Below, piece after piece: positions 48,546 to 58,365 of a DNA stretch of 64,000 bases. Under the pieces are notes generated by a model that was given only the letters and a program-made list of their open reading frames with translations, was not told the DNA's origin and ran no database searches. The first letter of the stretch is position 1; each line of letters starts with the position of its first letter. Made by a program: the position numbers and the translations under genes. Source of the stretch: Cepaea nemoralis (lineage: Eukaryota; Mollusca; Gastropoda; Stylommatophora; Helicidae); the NCBI GenBank assembly GCA_014155875.1, contig JACEFZ010002133.1, positions 425,001 through 489,000 on the forward strand. The letters run 5' to 3'.

Positions 48546-48935
48546 AAAAAAATTTAACAAGTCAAAATCACATCCCCAAAACTTCCAGTTTCCTCACCAT
48601 TTCACTACTCAATAACCAAGACTTGCATCCCTTCACCCAGAATATTCTTCTGAACAGACTCCACACAACATTTCAACAAGTGATTTTGTGTCCTGGTGTT
48701 GATATTTCTCTTTGTGCTGGCAACTAATACTGGAATTTCTAAATATTTATATGCCAAACAATCACCACACATACAACGGTCTTCTTTTTGTTCTTCTCCC
48801 TGCATGCGGAACGATGTTGATTACCTTATCTCTGGGTATAGTATTGCTAGGCTTTGTGTGCCCTTTGGCTGATAATTCAGAAGGAATATTTTTAACTGGA
48901 ATTATTTCCCACAAGCTTCACATTTGCCACTGGAT
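48546..48935. other. No recognisable gene
   Basis: The minus frame at 48605-48805 contains a CMCGDC motif followed by a basic stretch, but I cannot place it in a family. The plus frame at 48712 looks hydrophobic, without further support. Confidence 0.4.
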
Positions 48936-49258
48936 GGTTGGTTAGTTGAGTGGTTGGTTAGTTGAGTGGTTGGTTGGTTGGTTGGATGGCTGGTTGGTTG
49001 GTGGTTATATGGTTGCGTGGCTGGTTTGTTGGTAGTTGGCTGGCTGGTTGGTTAGTTGATTGGTAGTTGGCTGGCTGGTTGGTTGGTTAGCTGGATGATT
49101 GGTTGGCTAGTTGGTTGGTTTATAGTTGGTTGCCTGACTGGTTGGTTGACTAGTTTGTTGGTGGTTGGCTGGCTGGATGGTGGTCGGTTAGTTGGTTGGT
49201 TGGTGGTTAGTTGGTTGATTGGCTGGTTTGTTGGATAATTGGTTGGCAGTTGGCTGGC
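48936..49258. repeat. GGTT/GGCT minisatellite, upstream of the RTE
   Basis: Words TTGGTTGG, TGGCTGGC and TTAGTTGA are reiterated. The stretch from about 49035 to the RTE start matches 53478-53670 downstream of the RTE almost base for base (for example GATGATTGGTTGGCTAGTTG and TATAGTTGGTTGCCTGACTG in both). Confidence 0.85.
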
Positions 49259-49577
49259 GGGGTAGGGGTATCCCCTATCAAAGGAGATGTAAGACGCCTC
49301 CTTTCCTCCGTTAGTCTACGGGACACCCTTGGGCAAGGTGGAGTACCCGTTTAGCCCCCCGATCAGGGTTACGTGAAGCCATGGAAGCAGGTGGTGGATG
49401 GAGTGTGAGAGCAGCCGACAGATTGTTGTTGGTTATGGTCTTGCACTCTGCGGCGATAGGCAGATGATCTCATCAGTAGAGACAATGGCTATGGCCACCG
49501 ACTAGTACAGTCACTGCCCAGAAGGAAAGCAACGGCAAACTACCTTCTGCAAAACTTGCCAAGAAACCATAACAACC

Positions 49578-50914
49578 ATGAAAGAAAACATAATAAGAAA
49601 GAGATCTGGTGGCGAGACCCCCAGGCCAGGCAGATCAGATAACACTGGGGAAGAGTGTGACGCAGGGACCAGTACTAGTAATCGTGATGACGGAGTTAAT
49701 CCTGACTGTGTTACCAAGGAAATCCCCTGTGTCAGACTAAGAAACAGAGTGAGAATGGCAACGTGGAATGTGAGAAGTTTGTATGAGGGAAAGCTTAAAG
49801 TAGTGTGTGATGAGATTGAGAGGTTAAACATTCAAATTTTAGGAATTAGTGAACATCGCTGGAGCGGCAAGGGACATTTTACAACTGAAAATGGAAGTAT
49901 TTTCATTTATTCTGGTAGAGATGTCGGAGGCCAGAGTGGAGTGGCATTTTGTTTAGATAAGACAACTGCAAAAGCTTTAATGGGATATAATCCAGTTAGT
50001 GATAGAATCCTCACTATTAGACTTAAAGGCCGTCCAAAAAACACAACTCTCATACAGATATATGCACCTACTTCAACAGCAGAGGAGGACGAAATTGAAG
50101 ATTTTTACAACACACTACAAGACACATTAAATAAGATTGGTCATAATGATATAGCAATAATAATGGGAGATTTTAATGCAAAAGTAGGTGCAGGAAGAAC
50201 TGAAAATGAGAGACACGTTTTAGGAAAATTTGGATTAGGAAATAGAAATGATGCAGGTGACAAATTAATTGAATTTTGCACAGAAAATGAGTTAACGATA
50301 GCCAACACACTTTTTAAACAACATCCAAGAAGACTCTTCACATGGAAGTCTCCAGACAGTTTTACCAAAAATCAGATAGATTATATTTTAATACATAGAA
50401 GATGGAGATCAAGCATAACATCAGCAAAAACACTACGAAGTGCAGACTGTGATACAGATCATCAGTTATTAGAAGCAGATCTGAAATTAAAACTCAAAAA
50501 GCTTACCCAAGGACCAAGGCCACTTCGTTTTGATCTCACAAAAATACCAGACGCATACAACATAGAAGTTAGGAATCGCTTTGGGGTCTTGATGTCTGTA
50601 CAAGAAGAAATGACACCTGATGAACTGGCAGTACAAGCTAGAGATATCTTGATAACTGCAGCCAAAGATTTAATTCCGACCAAGAAAAAGCAACTTAAGC
50701 CATGGATTACATCAGACACGTTAGAATTAATAAAACAACGAAGGGAGCTGAAACAGAAAGGAGATGAATCCGATAGCAGGATGAAGTATAAATCTTTAAC
50801 TCGAGAAATAAGAAAGAACACAAGAAAGGACAAAAATCAATATATACAAGATTGCTGTACCAGAATAGAGCAATATCATAAGGCTGGAAGAGATTATGAA
50901 ATGTTCCAAGAAAT
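49578..50914 (+). pseudogene. RTE ORF, endonuclease domain and linker
   Basis: The frame starts MKENIIRKRSGGETPRPG. The AP-endonuclease domain follows: MATWNVRSLYEGKLKVV, LGISEHRW, GVAFCLDK, IQIYAPTSTAEEDEIEDFY, IIMGDFNAKVGAG, GNRNDAGDKLIEFC, FTWKSPDSFTKNQIDYILI, and CDTDHQLLEADLKLKLKK. Catalytic signatures WNVR, SEHRW, GDFNAK and SDH-equivalent TDHQ are all present. A charged linker of about 130 residues leads to YHKAGRDYEMFQE, where the SINE insertion cuts the frame. The endonuclease part itself is intact. Confidence 0.9.
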
Positions 50915-51059
50915 CTTCTTCTTCGTTCATCCGGAGGTTTTTTTTCGGATGTGATTGCGTTGTGCCTGTTTACAGCAGAGCTGCGTTCTTGCGCCGTTAG
51001 GCAGACACATCCGACTTCTGCGGGCATTTGTTGACCGGGTTAACCTTCCCGGGGGTTCA
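50915..51059 (-). mobile_element. SINE-like element C, inserted in the RTE ORF
   Basis: CTTCTTCTTCGTTCATCCGG starts the insert and CCGGGTTAACCTTCCCGGGG lies at its end. Direct repeats AAGAAAT flank it (50908-50914 and 51060-51066). The insert plus one repeat is 152 bp, and the RTE frame upstream (phase of 49578) and downstream (phase of 51065) are consistent with exactly that shift. This proves that the element is mobile and defines both ends. Confidence 0.92.
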
Positions 51060-51066
51060 AAGAAAT

Positions 51067-52156
51067 GAAGTTATTGACAAGAAATGTTCAACCTCAATTG
51101 AATGTTATCTGTGACAAGATGGGAAATACCTTAACAGAATCTAGACAAATTCTAGAAAGATGGCAGGAGTACTGCAGTGGAATGTATGATATGAGTGACA
51201 GTGAGGATATGAATGAGATACATGAGCCAATGACAGCAGAGACAGAACCTGAACCCTCATTAGATGAAATTGCTTGGGCTATAAGGAACCTGAAGAATGG
51301 TAAATCACCTGGATGTGATGAGAAACCAGCTGAACTAATTAAAGCAGGAGGAGAAGAAAGCATACACATATATCATGCATTATGTACAAAGATTTGGAAA
51401 TATGGTATATGGCCAAAAGATTGGAAGAGAACTTATCTTCATTCCAATACCAAAAAAGGGCAACCTGAAATTATGCACCAACTATAGAACTGTTGCCCTG
51501 ATCAGTCATGCAAGTAAAATTCTACTAAAAGTCATAATGCGAAGACTTAGTAAGAAAATTGAAGAAGAGATTAACGTGGTTCAAGCTGGATTTAGACAAG
51601 GAAGAGGAACAAGAGATCACATATTCAACATGCGTTTAATAATAGAGAAGTGCAGAGAATTTAATGTAAACCTATTCTCATGTTTTGTGGATTATTCAAA
51701 GGCATTTGACTGTGTACAGCATCAGAAACTGGGAAATCATGAGGAATATGGGCTTTCCATCACATGTAGTACATCTCATAAAAATGCTATATCTAGACCA
51801 ACAAGCAGCAGTTAGAATAGATGGCGAGACATCAGATTGGTTTGACATCAAGCAAGGAGTCCATCAGGGCTGCGTGCTGTCACCCTATTTGTTTAACCTG
51901 TACGCCGAAAATATAATGAGAAATGTAAGAGATGATATAAACAGGGAGCCATATGATGCCCTAAATATCGGCGGTCATGACATACCAGAGATTCGATATG
52001 CTGATGATACAGTATTACTATCCACAACACAGAATAGCATAGAAAACCTAATAGCCTCAACACAATTGAATAGTGAAAATCATAACTTATATCTTAACAT
52101 AGCAAAAACAAAGATAATGCATACAGATAAAACTACTATGGAGAAAGAAATATACA
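51067..52156 (+). pseudogene. RTE ORF, reverse transcriptase domain, frameshifted
   Basis: Motifs in order: LTESRQILERWQEYC, LKNGKSPGCDEKPAELIK (usual GxDG changed to GCDEKPAE), a frame change near 51430, IPIPKKGNLKLCTNYRTVAL, QAGFRQGRGTRDHIFNM, FVDYSKAFDCVQH, a second change near 51730, AVRIDGETSDWFDIKQGVHQ, GCVLSPYLFNLYAENIMR, and the catalytic RYADDTVLL. The domain is complete apart from the two frameshifts and is cut by the piggyBac MITE after EKEIYIN. Confidence 0.87.
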
Positions 52157-52160
52157 TTAA

Positions 52161-52856
52161 CCCTTTACAAGGCATAGCGGCCATTACCGGCCGATCGCTT
52201 AAAACGAGCATAGCGTCCGATTCCGGCCGATACTATTATGCATTGTAAAAACGCGATCTCTCGGCTTTCCGACACTTCCAACGGCTACTTTCACTTTCGC
52301 CGATAGCTTGACAACGCGGCCGCCATTTGTAAATGCGCTTCAATGAATTTGAACAGACTTTTGCGGACTTGTTTTGATAGTTTTCGGGATTTTTACGCTG
52401 TTTTTCAAAATGCATTTCGGCGATTCTTCAAGTGATAGCCGAGATTTCACTCTGTTCAATTTAAATGACATTAAAGGGCACGAAGTTGATTATTAATCGG
52501 AGCTAGATATCAGTGCAAAGCGTTACTTTGCATTAGCAGTCGTGAGTCGGACTTTAAAGAAAGTGATTATGATTCTGAAAATGTGTTTGTAAATTGCCGT
52601 ATAGATGACGGAAAATCACAAACAACATGCCGTATTTCGTAAATATTTGTGTTCATATATGGATTACCGGCAACAATCACGTGAGTAACATATTCTGCAT
52701 GCTTTTCCCTTCATTGTGTTGTTTATTTAACTAAAATCGGTTGACTAACACCTTATTTGTGATGATTTTACTAACGCGACCCGAAATTTTACAGAACCTG
52801 AAAAAATCTTGCCCGTTCAGGGCTACAAAACGGACAAGCATCTGCCCTGTAAAGGG
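52161..52856. mobile_element. piggyBac-type MITE, 696 bp
   Basis: TTAA flanks both ends (52157-52160 and 52857-52860). Termini are CCCTTTACAAGGC at the left and GCCCTGTAAAGGG at the right, an imperfect inverted repeat with the CCCTTT start usual for piggyBac. There is no transposase frame. The insert plus one TTAA is 700 bp, and the RTE frames on either side (phases of 51685 and 52871) differ by exactly this amount. The interior is GC-richer than its host (GGCCGATCGC, GCGGCCGCC). Confidence 0.9.
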
Positions 52857-52860
52857 TTAA

Positions 52861-53478
52861 TGGGAGAAAATTGGAGGTGGTGGAAAATTTTGAATATCTT
52901 GGGTCATTGATTACCAATAATGGTGACACAATGAAAGAAATTAAACGGCGACTATCCATTGCTCTTCAAAGACTAAAACAGATGATTAAATTATGGAGTG
53001 GGACAGACAGAACTACAAAAATTAGATTTTTAAGAGCATGCATCTTTCCCATTGCAACATACGCCTGTGAGACATGGACACTTACTAAGCAAGCTGAACA
53101 GCGCATACATGCTTTTAATATAAATGTTATAAACGAGTTCTAAGAATTTCTTGGGTAAAGAAAAGAACAAATGCATCCATACTTCAAGAGTTAAATATTG
53201 AGGAGGGATGGCTATTAAAGACGATAAAACAAAGAAAATTGAAGTATTTTGGTCACTTGAAACGTCACGACAGTTTGGAGAGAACAATAATGGAAGGGTA
53301 TATGCCTGGGAAGAGAGGAAGAGGAAGGCCAAAGAGAAGATGGGTGCAGGATGTGGTGGATGATCTCCAGATGGGTGTATCAGATGCGGGACATTTTGCT
53401 TGTGATCGAGAAGTTTTCCGGAAGGTTGTTATGGGAGCGAGGTTCTGCAAAGGACATGCTACTGAATGAATGAATGAG
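52861..53478 (+). pseudogene. RTE ORF, C-terminal region
   Basis: GRKLEVVENFEYLGSLITNN and FPIATYACETWTLTKQAEQR precede a frame change near 53140. SWVKKRTNASILQELNI, LKYFGHLKRHDSLERTIMEG, GKRGRGRPKRRWVQDVVDDL and ARFCKGHATE follow, with the stop at 53467-53469. It is the normal C-terminal end of RTE ORFs and shows that the 3' end is complete. Confidence 0.85.
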
Positions 53479-53700
53479 TCGGCTGGCTGGTTGGTTAGTT
53501 GATTGGTAGTTGGCTGGTTGGTTGGTTAGTTGGATGATTGGTTGGCTAGTTGGTTGGTTTATAGTTGGTTGCCTGACTGGTTGGTTGGTTGGTTGACTAG
53601 TTTGTTGGTGGTTGGCTGGCTGGATGGTGGTTGCTTAGTTGGTTGCTTGGTGGTTAGTTGGTTGCTTGGTGGTTGGTTAGTTGTTTGCTTGGTTGCTTGG
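53479..53700. repeat. GGTT/GGCT minisatellite, downstream of the RTE
   Basis: It starts directly after the RTE tail and repeats the upstream sequence 49035-49258. See the finding on a long target duplication. Confidence 0.85.
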
Positions 53701-53970
53701 TGAATCCAGTGGAAGACTGGGTCTTGAGTCATAACTCTCTAAGTCCAAAGCGTTGGTGTTCAAGTGGTTTAACCCCTGAAATGGGCTTGTATCTATCAAG
53801 GTGTGGCTGGGATACTCCCGACCAGGCACAAAAGAACCACCTCCATGGACACTCAAGGTTCGAAGCCAAAAGGGTGTGCATTCCTGGTACTGAGACTTCC
53901 CACCTGCAGCGAGGCATACCAAGATGGACCCCGATCATGATTCAGCACAACATGCATGGATTGGCTGGAA
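53701..53970. other. No recognisable gene
   Basis: The stretch between the GGTT repeat and the Tigger remnant has one 138-codon plus frame (53658-54074) that mixes repeat, unique and transposase sequence and is not a gene. I recognise nothing in its unique part. Confidence 0.4.
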
Positions 53971-56164
53971 TTAGACCAATGTTGTCAAATGTTTCACATT
54001 ATCGTCTAAAACTACAAGAAGAAGAGATACAACGTAAAGGACGCTATTTTCAATGTTGCCACTGCCTGGGCTGACCTTACAGTGTCCTAAAGAATGGGTG
54101 GAATAAACTCTTGCCTGAACCTATTGACGAAACTGAAGGAACTGAGACTGTTAGTGTTGACGAAATTGTGCAAGTGTGCAACAATGTAGGACTAAACTGT
54201 GAAAACATAACACCAGAAGAAGTAGCAGACTGGTTGGAATATGACAAAATGGATTGAGGTTTTCAAGTTTTGAACGATGTTTCTAGTGTGACTACCAGTG
54301 AAGAAGAGGAAACTGATGATGATGAAGGATCAGTTCTTAACCAAAAACCTACAACTAGTCACTCAGAAGCAGAAACAATGTTATCAAATTGCACTGACCT
54401 CCCCCGATGTGTCTCCACCTTGCTATGGTGGGGGAGCTTGCGTGTCCCATCGACCCCATGTGCTTGCCGATGGATGAAAACTACATATCGGACAGCTCGT
54501 GGGATAGGGACCAGACCAAGAGAGACACAACCTGCTGCTCTGCAGGTAGACTGAGGATAGCAGTCAAAATCAGGCAAACGATGCCAAAAATCTCAGTCTG
54601 GACATAACCTCTAAGACTCCCAGCCGAGGTGTATGGCTGAATGACTCTAAGCTATAAACCCTCGGAAGTGAGAGCCTGGCCAACACAAACCTACATCAAA
54701 ATTGTGGTGAGGTGCTGAGCACGCTACATGCTTGGCGCAGATACTCGTTCGATGGCTCTTAGCTGGGGGATATGAGGTATCCCCGGATGAGAGGGCCTGA
54801 CAGTTACTCGCCCACAGACGCACGGAGGTAAGGTGCTGAGCCGACAGCACATGTAGCCTACCTCATGAGCGAGTACAAAAGGTGGAAACACGCCTCGGTC
54901 GCACGTCCTGTAGATAGTCTGTAACCGTACTCATGGAGTGAGTGTAGTCAAAGGTGGAAAACTGTCTCGTTGACACGAAATGGAACGCCTGTCTTGCGAA
55001 TCCATTACGTGGCAGCCTGAAGCGAAAGCTTGCTGTGTGGAAGTCGAAATAAGAGTCTCGAAACCCGAGGAAGGCTAACCTCATCAAAAATGCTCGTTGA
55101 AGCCGGAAGTGCCAGCCTACAGGCGGCAAAATAAAAATGGCACTACGCAATTACGTCCGAGTGAAATGTCTTTCGTGACCGGAAAAGCTCTAACTAGTCT
55201 TCCCTCGTGCTAGGAACAGCTACCTAGTTTCCGAATGCCGCTCTTGTTCGGAACAGCTCTGACTAGGTAGTTTCCGAATGTCCCACGTGTCTGGAACAGC
55301 TCTAACGGACACAACAACAAGCACATGTCCGAAAAACTCGCTGAGTGGATATTGACAGCAGACCAGTCTGGTCTGTGCAGGAACGGCCCGGGGCGAACGA
55401 AATGCCCAATATATTGAAGTGACGAATTAAAGCAGCCATGAGCAGGACGTGACGATTCCCACGGTGAGCCCAGCACCAGGGCGCTATGTGCCGGCCCTGC
55501 AATTATGGAAGCCACCCTGGATGGCGGAAAATGCTATGGACTGTCCCTGCCTTCCTTCGAGGGACGACCTTTGTCTTAACCCGTTCCAACTTGACCAGCT
55601 GGGTTGTGGACGGTACCGCAAACAGTGAGAGTCTCCCAGGAATGCTACCTGGTCAAAAAAGCACGCTAGAGCCGGTTGTGTTGGCCTATGGGTTTCGGCC
55701 CTAGGGCGCATAACAGACACACTGCAATCACATCTGAAAAAACACTCCGGATGATCGCAAAGAAGAAGAACAAATTGCACTGACTGGTTTGCAATCCAAC
55801 AGGAGGAAAATGCAACACAGATTCTACTTCTAAGTAGGATACGGAACATCGCCATGCAGACATCTCGAGTCTCAAAGACACAGAAGAAGATGACAGATTA
55901 TTTTAAAGTAACGTAGGTTTATAGTATTACAATACATTTCTGTAGATTACTACTCATATTGAAGTGTATATTGATCATTCTGTAAAATTAAATATAATAT
56001 GTATGCATTATTCACTTTTAAAGGATTTTATTTTAATTTTTGTCCAAAGCCTGCAGTGTATTCATGTTACTGTACATATGTATTAAGATATTTCTGCTAT
56101 CTGTCTATTCGGTTCTCCATCACAGTCCTGGTTCGGATGGTGACGGTTAATTGAAGTTTCACTG
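53971..56164 (+). mobile_element. pogo/Tigger-type DNA transposon, C-terminal part and 3' end
   Basis: Broken frames give RYNVKDAIFNVATAWADL (about 54027), then NGWNKLLPEPIDETEGTE, NVGLNCENITPEEVADWLEY and SSVTTSEEEETDDDEGS. After a 1.37-kb insertion the frame ends NCTDWFAIQQEENATQ ... KKMTDYFKVT with a stop at 55914-55916. This order is the C-terminal end of Tigger/jerky-type DDE transposases. The 3' terminus GACGGTTAATTGAAGTTTCACTG followed by TA (56165-56166) fits a pogo-like inverted repeat (CAGTGAAACTTCAATTAACC on the other strand). The catalytic core and 5' end are missing. Confidence 0.75.
54399..55770 (+). mobile_element. 1.37-kb retroelement inserted in Tigger, 3' end shared with SINE C
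   Basis: A perfect 14-bp direct repeat CAAATTGCACTGAC flanks it (54385-54398 and 55771-55784). Insert plus repeat is 1386 bp, a multiple of three, and the Tigger frame is continuous across it. The 5' end starts CTCCCCCGATGTGTCTCCAC and carries no clear ORF. The 3' end, GCAATCACATCTGAAAAAAC, ACTCCGGATGATCGC and (AAG)n, is the same as that of SINE C. Internally, GAAGCCGGAAGTGCCAGCCT and GGCACTACGCAATTACGTCC (55100-55160) look like an additional diverged copy of the SINE C body. I infer a LINE derivative (5' UTR-like plus 3' end), with the coding part absent. Confidence 0.8.
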
Positions 56165-56165
56165 T

Positions 56166-56415
56166 AACTTTATTTTGCATATCCTTTACAAGACAATACT
56201 ATCAACATCAGCATCTTTCAGCTGATTGTTGATTTCTTAGCAAGACTACGCTCAGTAGTTTGCAACTGCTTTCTGAGCGACCGGCTCACAAACCCCATAA
56301 GTTACAAACGCAGCAATAACCGCTACCGATTCTTGTGCAGGTTAAGTTCCTCACATGGATATATGGGATTACGGAGAAAGACATTAATCCCTATGCCAGG
56401 GAGACCGGCTAACTG
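56166..56415 (-). mobile_element. tRNA-derived SINE family A, full-length type
   Basis: The minus strand reads a head with TCTCCGTAATCCCATATATC near 56370, a B-box region with GCACAAGAATCGGTAGCGGT, GCTCAGAAAGCAGTTGCAAA near 56265-56285, and the tail TGATAGTATTGTCTTGTAAA GGATATGCAAAATAAAG ending at 56168. It abuts the Tigger terminus. Confidence 0.85.
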
Positions 56416-56535
56416 TAACTAGCCAAAGATAAATTAGATAAATGAAATAACTATGATAAGGGGAGATGATTTTTCTTATGAATAATAGTAACAATTATAA
56501 TAACCAATAAACAGATAAGATGACAAATAAAACCG

Positions 56536-57138
56536 GGTGTTTGTAAAGTCTCACTACACTTTGTATGTAGAACCCGCAGAAGTCGGATGTGTCAGCCTAA
56601 AGGCACAGTAAAGCAGTTCCGCAGTAAACAGGCACAACGCAATCACATCTGGAAAAAGACTCCGGATGAGCTCAGAAGAAGAAGAAGTATGTAGAGCAAA
56701 TTTGAAAAATGAAGTACATGATGTCATAAAAATATGTGATCCACAGTCTATCATGAAGCAATACGGAGCGAATGGCTGTCGTCTGCTGGAGTAATTCTTT
56801 GCACTCCAAACATAATGGTGTTATCAATAGAAGAAAGAATTGTTTGGGTTGAACAAGTGTTTTGAAATGGCGGTCGATAACAACAGACACGTTGCAGAAG
56901 GTATTTGACAATATGAATAGACGCGTAGTCATGTCTTGAAGCCCGTGGTGGACATTTCCAACACCTGTTATAATGAATACTTCATTGGTACTTTCCAGCT
57001 TCCCCAAAACAGTGTTAGACCACAGAAATAACTACTGTAAATAATTTAATGAATTTTTTGGTACATTTTTATGACATCATGTACTTCATTTTTCAAATGT
57101 TTTCTACATACAAAGTGTAGTGAGACTTTACAAACACC
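56536..57138. mobile_element. DNA element with ~80-bp terminal inverted repeats
   Basis: The left arm GGTGTTTGTAAAGTCTCACT through GAAGTACATGATGTCATAAA (56536-56735, including a SINE) is mirrored at 57060-57138. The interior contains ATGGTGTTATCAATAGAAGA, which would read MVLSIEERIVWVEQVF, reminiscent of an N-terminal helix-turn-helix of some transposases, but stops follow. I could not find a target duplication, so the superfamily is open. Confidence 0.7.
56571..56686 (+). mobile_element. SINE-like element C inside the left inverted-repeat arm
   Basis: AACCCGCAGAAGTCGGATGT starts it and it ends with ATCTGGAAAAAGACTCCGGA, TGAGCTC and AGAAGAAGAA. Direct repeats GTATGTAG flank it (56563-56570 and 56687-56694). 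The right arm of the host element (57098-57125) has the same locus without the SINE, an internal empty site. Confidence 0.9.
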
Positions 57139-57480
57139 TAGTATAATGTTTATGATAAAAAGAATCATGAGGATAATGACAATACACTGATGGTGATGAT
57201 AAAGAAGTTGGCATGTCAGGGAATAGAAACAGAAGATGATGATGAAAACTGTCATAAACTAGATAGCAAATTTTATGTAATGATGAGGATGCTGACAGCA
57301 AACAACATTAAAGATGTGGGTGCTAGCAATAAAGATGAGGATGATGATGATGGAGAAAATAAGTATAGTGACATTGGTGACATGACTAACAAGTACAGGG
57401 TAAACATGATGACAAAGGGGCGGGGGGAGGGGGGAGAGTAGGAGAGAAAAACAGAGAAAGAGATAGAGAAAACTTGAGAC
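57139..57480. other. No recognisable gene
   Basis: GAT-rich, Asp/Asn-rich frames at 57190-57441 are low complexity. A GGGGCGGGGGGAGGGGGGAG tract lies near 57418. Confidence 0.4.
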
Positions 57481-57489
57481 AGAGAGGTT

Positions 57490-57582
57490 TGCTCTCCTGA
57501 TAGTGTTCAGTTCATGTGCTCCCCAGGGGCGTGGTTTGCTTCTGTGTAGTGTTCAGTTCATTTGCTCCCCAGGGGCGTGGGT
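57490..57582 (-). repeat. Two copies of the 47-bp minisatellite unit
   Basis: The minus strand reads GTTTGCTTCC-type spacers between CCACGCCCCTGGGGAGCAAA or ..CACATGAACTGAACACTA units. This matches the array at 23715-24065 in inverse orientation. Confidence 0.85.
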
Positions 57583-58364
57583 AAGGACAATTATGGTGGT
57601 GTTATTGTGGGATAAATTTTTAAAAGATAGTAAAAATATGATTTACAAGATGTTTTTGAAGATGAAAGGCAGAGAGCATGGAGAACAAATATTGTATTGT
57701 ATAATGATGAAGAAAATAAAAGGAACTAACTATTATTTAGATATAATATGGCTATTTATTTGATACATTATTTGACCATTTGACGGTTTTGACCAAATAA
57801 TTTCAATTGTTACATAATCATAATCTGATTATCTGGATTATTTGAGACGTTTCACTTCTTAATTTTTGCGGCAGAGGTCTTATCTCTATATGCCATTATC
57901 AAAAGAGACAATATTACAGTTTTAAAACACATATAAACAACTTTCTGTGGCACGAAATTGCGAAATGAATGTAGTAAATAAAACCGCCGGATTTCGCTCA
58001 CCACTATCGGCATCGGCGACTTGAGATGAGAGCTCATCAACCAGCGCAGACATACTCACAGCCCACAACAACAAAACACTGACACGGCAGCACAGACAAG
58101 CGTTCTGTCTGCACCCCCGACCACTCAACACCACAATTTACTGTCAAGGTTTCAAACAATAACGCCACATACCTGTTTCTGTGTGTCTCGACGTGAAACA
58201 ATCACCAAAAGAATACCAATTGAACGATGATTTTCGCTGAATTATGCTCCGCTCGTCGTCTACTATTTTGGGTTTGAGCGGAAATCGGCCGGGTCACATA
58301 TGCCAGTTGGCCAGTGCTGTAGTTTGAAACAGACAAGATCTGCCACATTTATTGAAAGTAATTG
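57583..58364. other. No supported gene
   Basis: The plus frame at 57503-57763 is repeat plus AT-rich text. A minus frame at about 58053 (MSALVDELSSQVADADSG followed by GTGAGC) could be a short first exon, but nothing else supports it. Confidence 0.4.
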
Positions 58365-58365
58365 T

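Larger units (their letters stand above)
49259..53478 (+). mobile_element. RTE-clade LINE, nearly full length, with two nested insertions
   Basis: A 5' UTR (49259-49577) begins GGGGTAGGGGTATCCCCTAT. The single ORF runs 49578-53469 with endonuclease, reverse transcriptase and C-terminal domains, ending in (TGAA)n at 53463-53478. A very short 3' UTR with a microsatellite tail is typical of RTE. A SINE (50915-51059) and a piggyBac MITE (52161-52856) interrupt it; the reading frame is continuous across both if one target-duplication copy is ignored. Remaining lesions are frameshifts near 51430, 51730 and 53140. Flanking GGTT repeats of about 170-220 bp are near-identical on both sides. Confidence 0.9.

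Noticed and set aside
57922..58134. Minus-strand frame with MSALVDELSSQVADADSG and a GTGAGC donor-like site as a possible first exon
   Set aside because: Only about 17 codons before the putative donor, no recognised protein and no other exon in reach. Could be revisited with RNA-seq.
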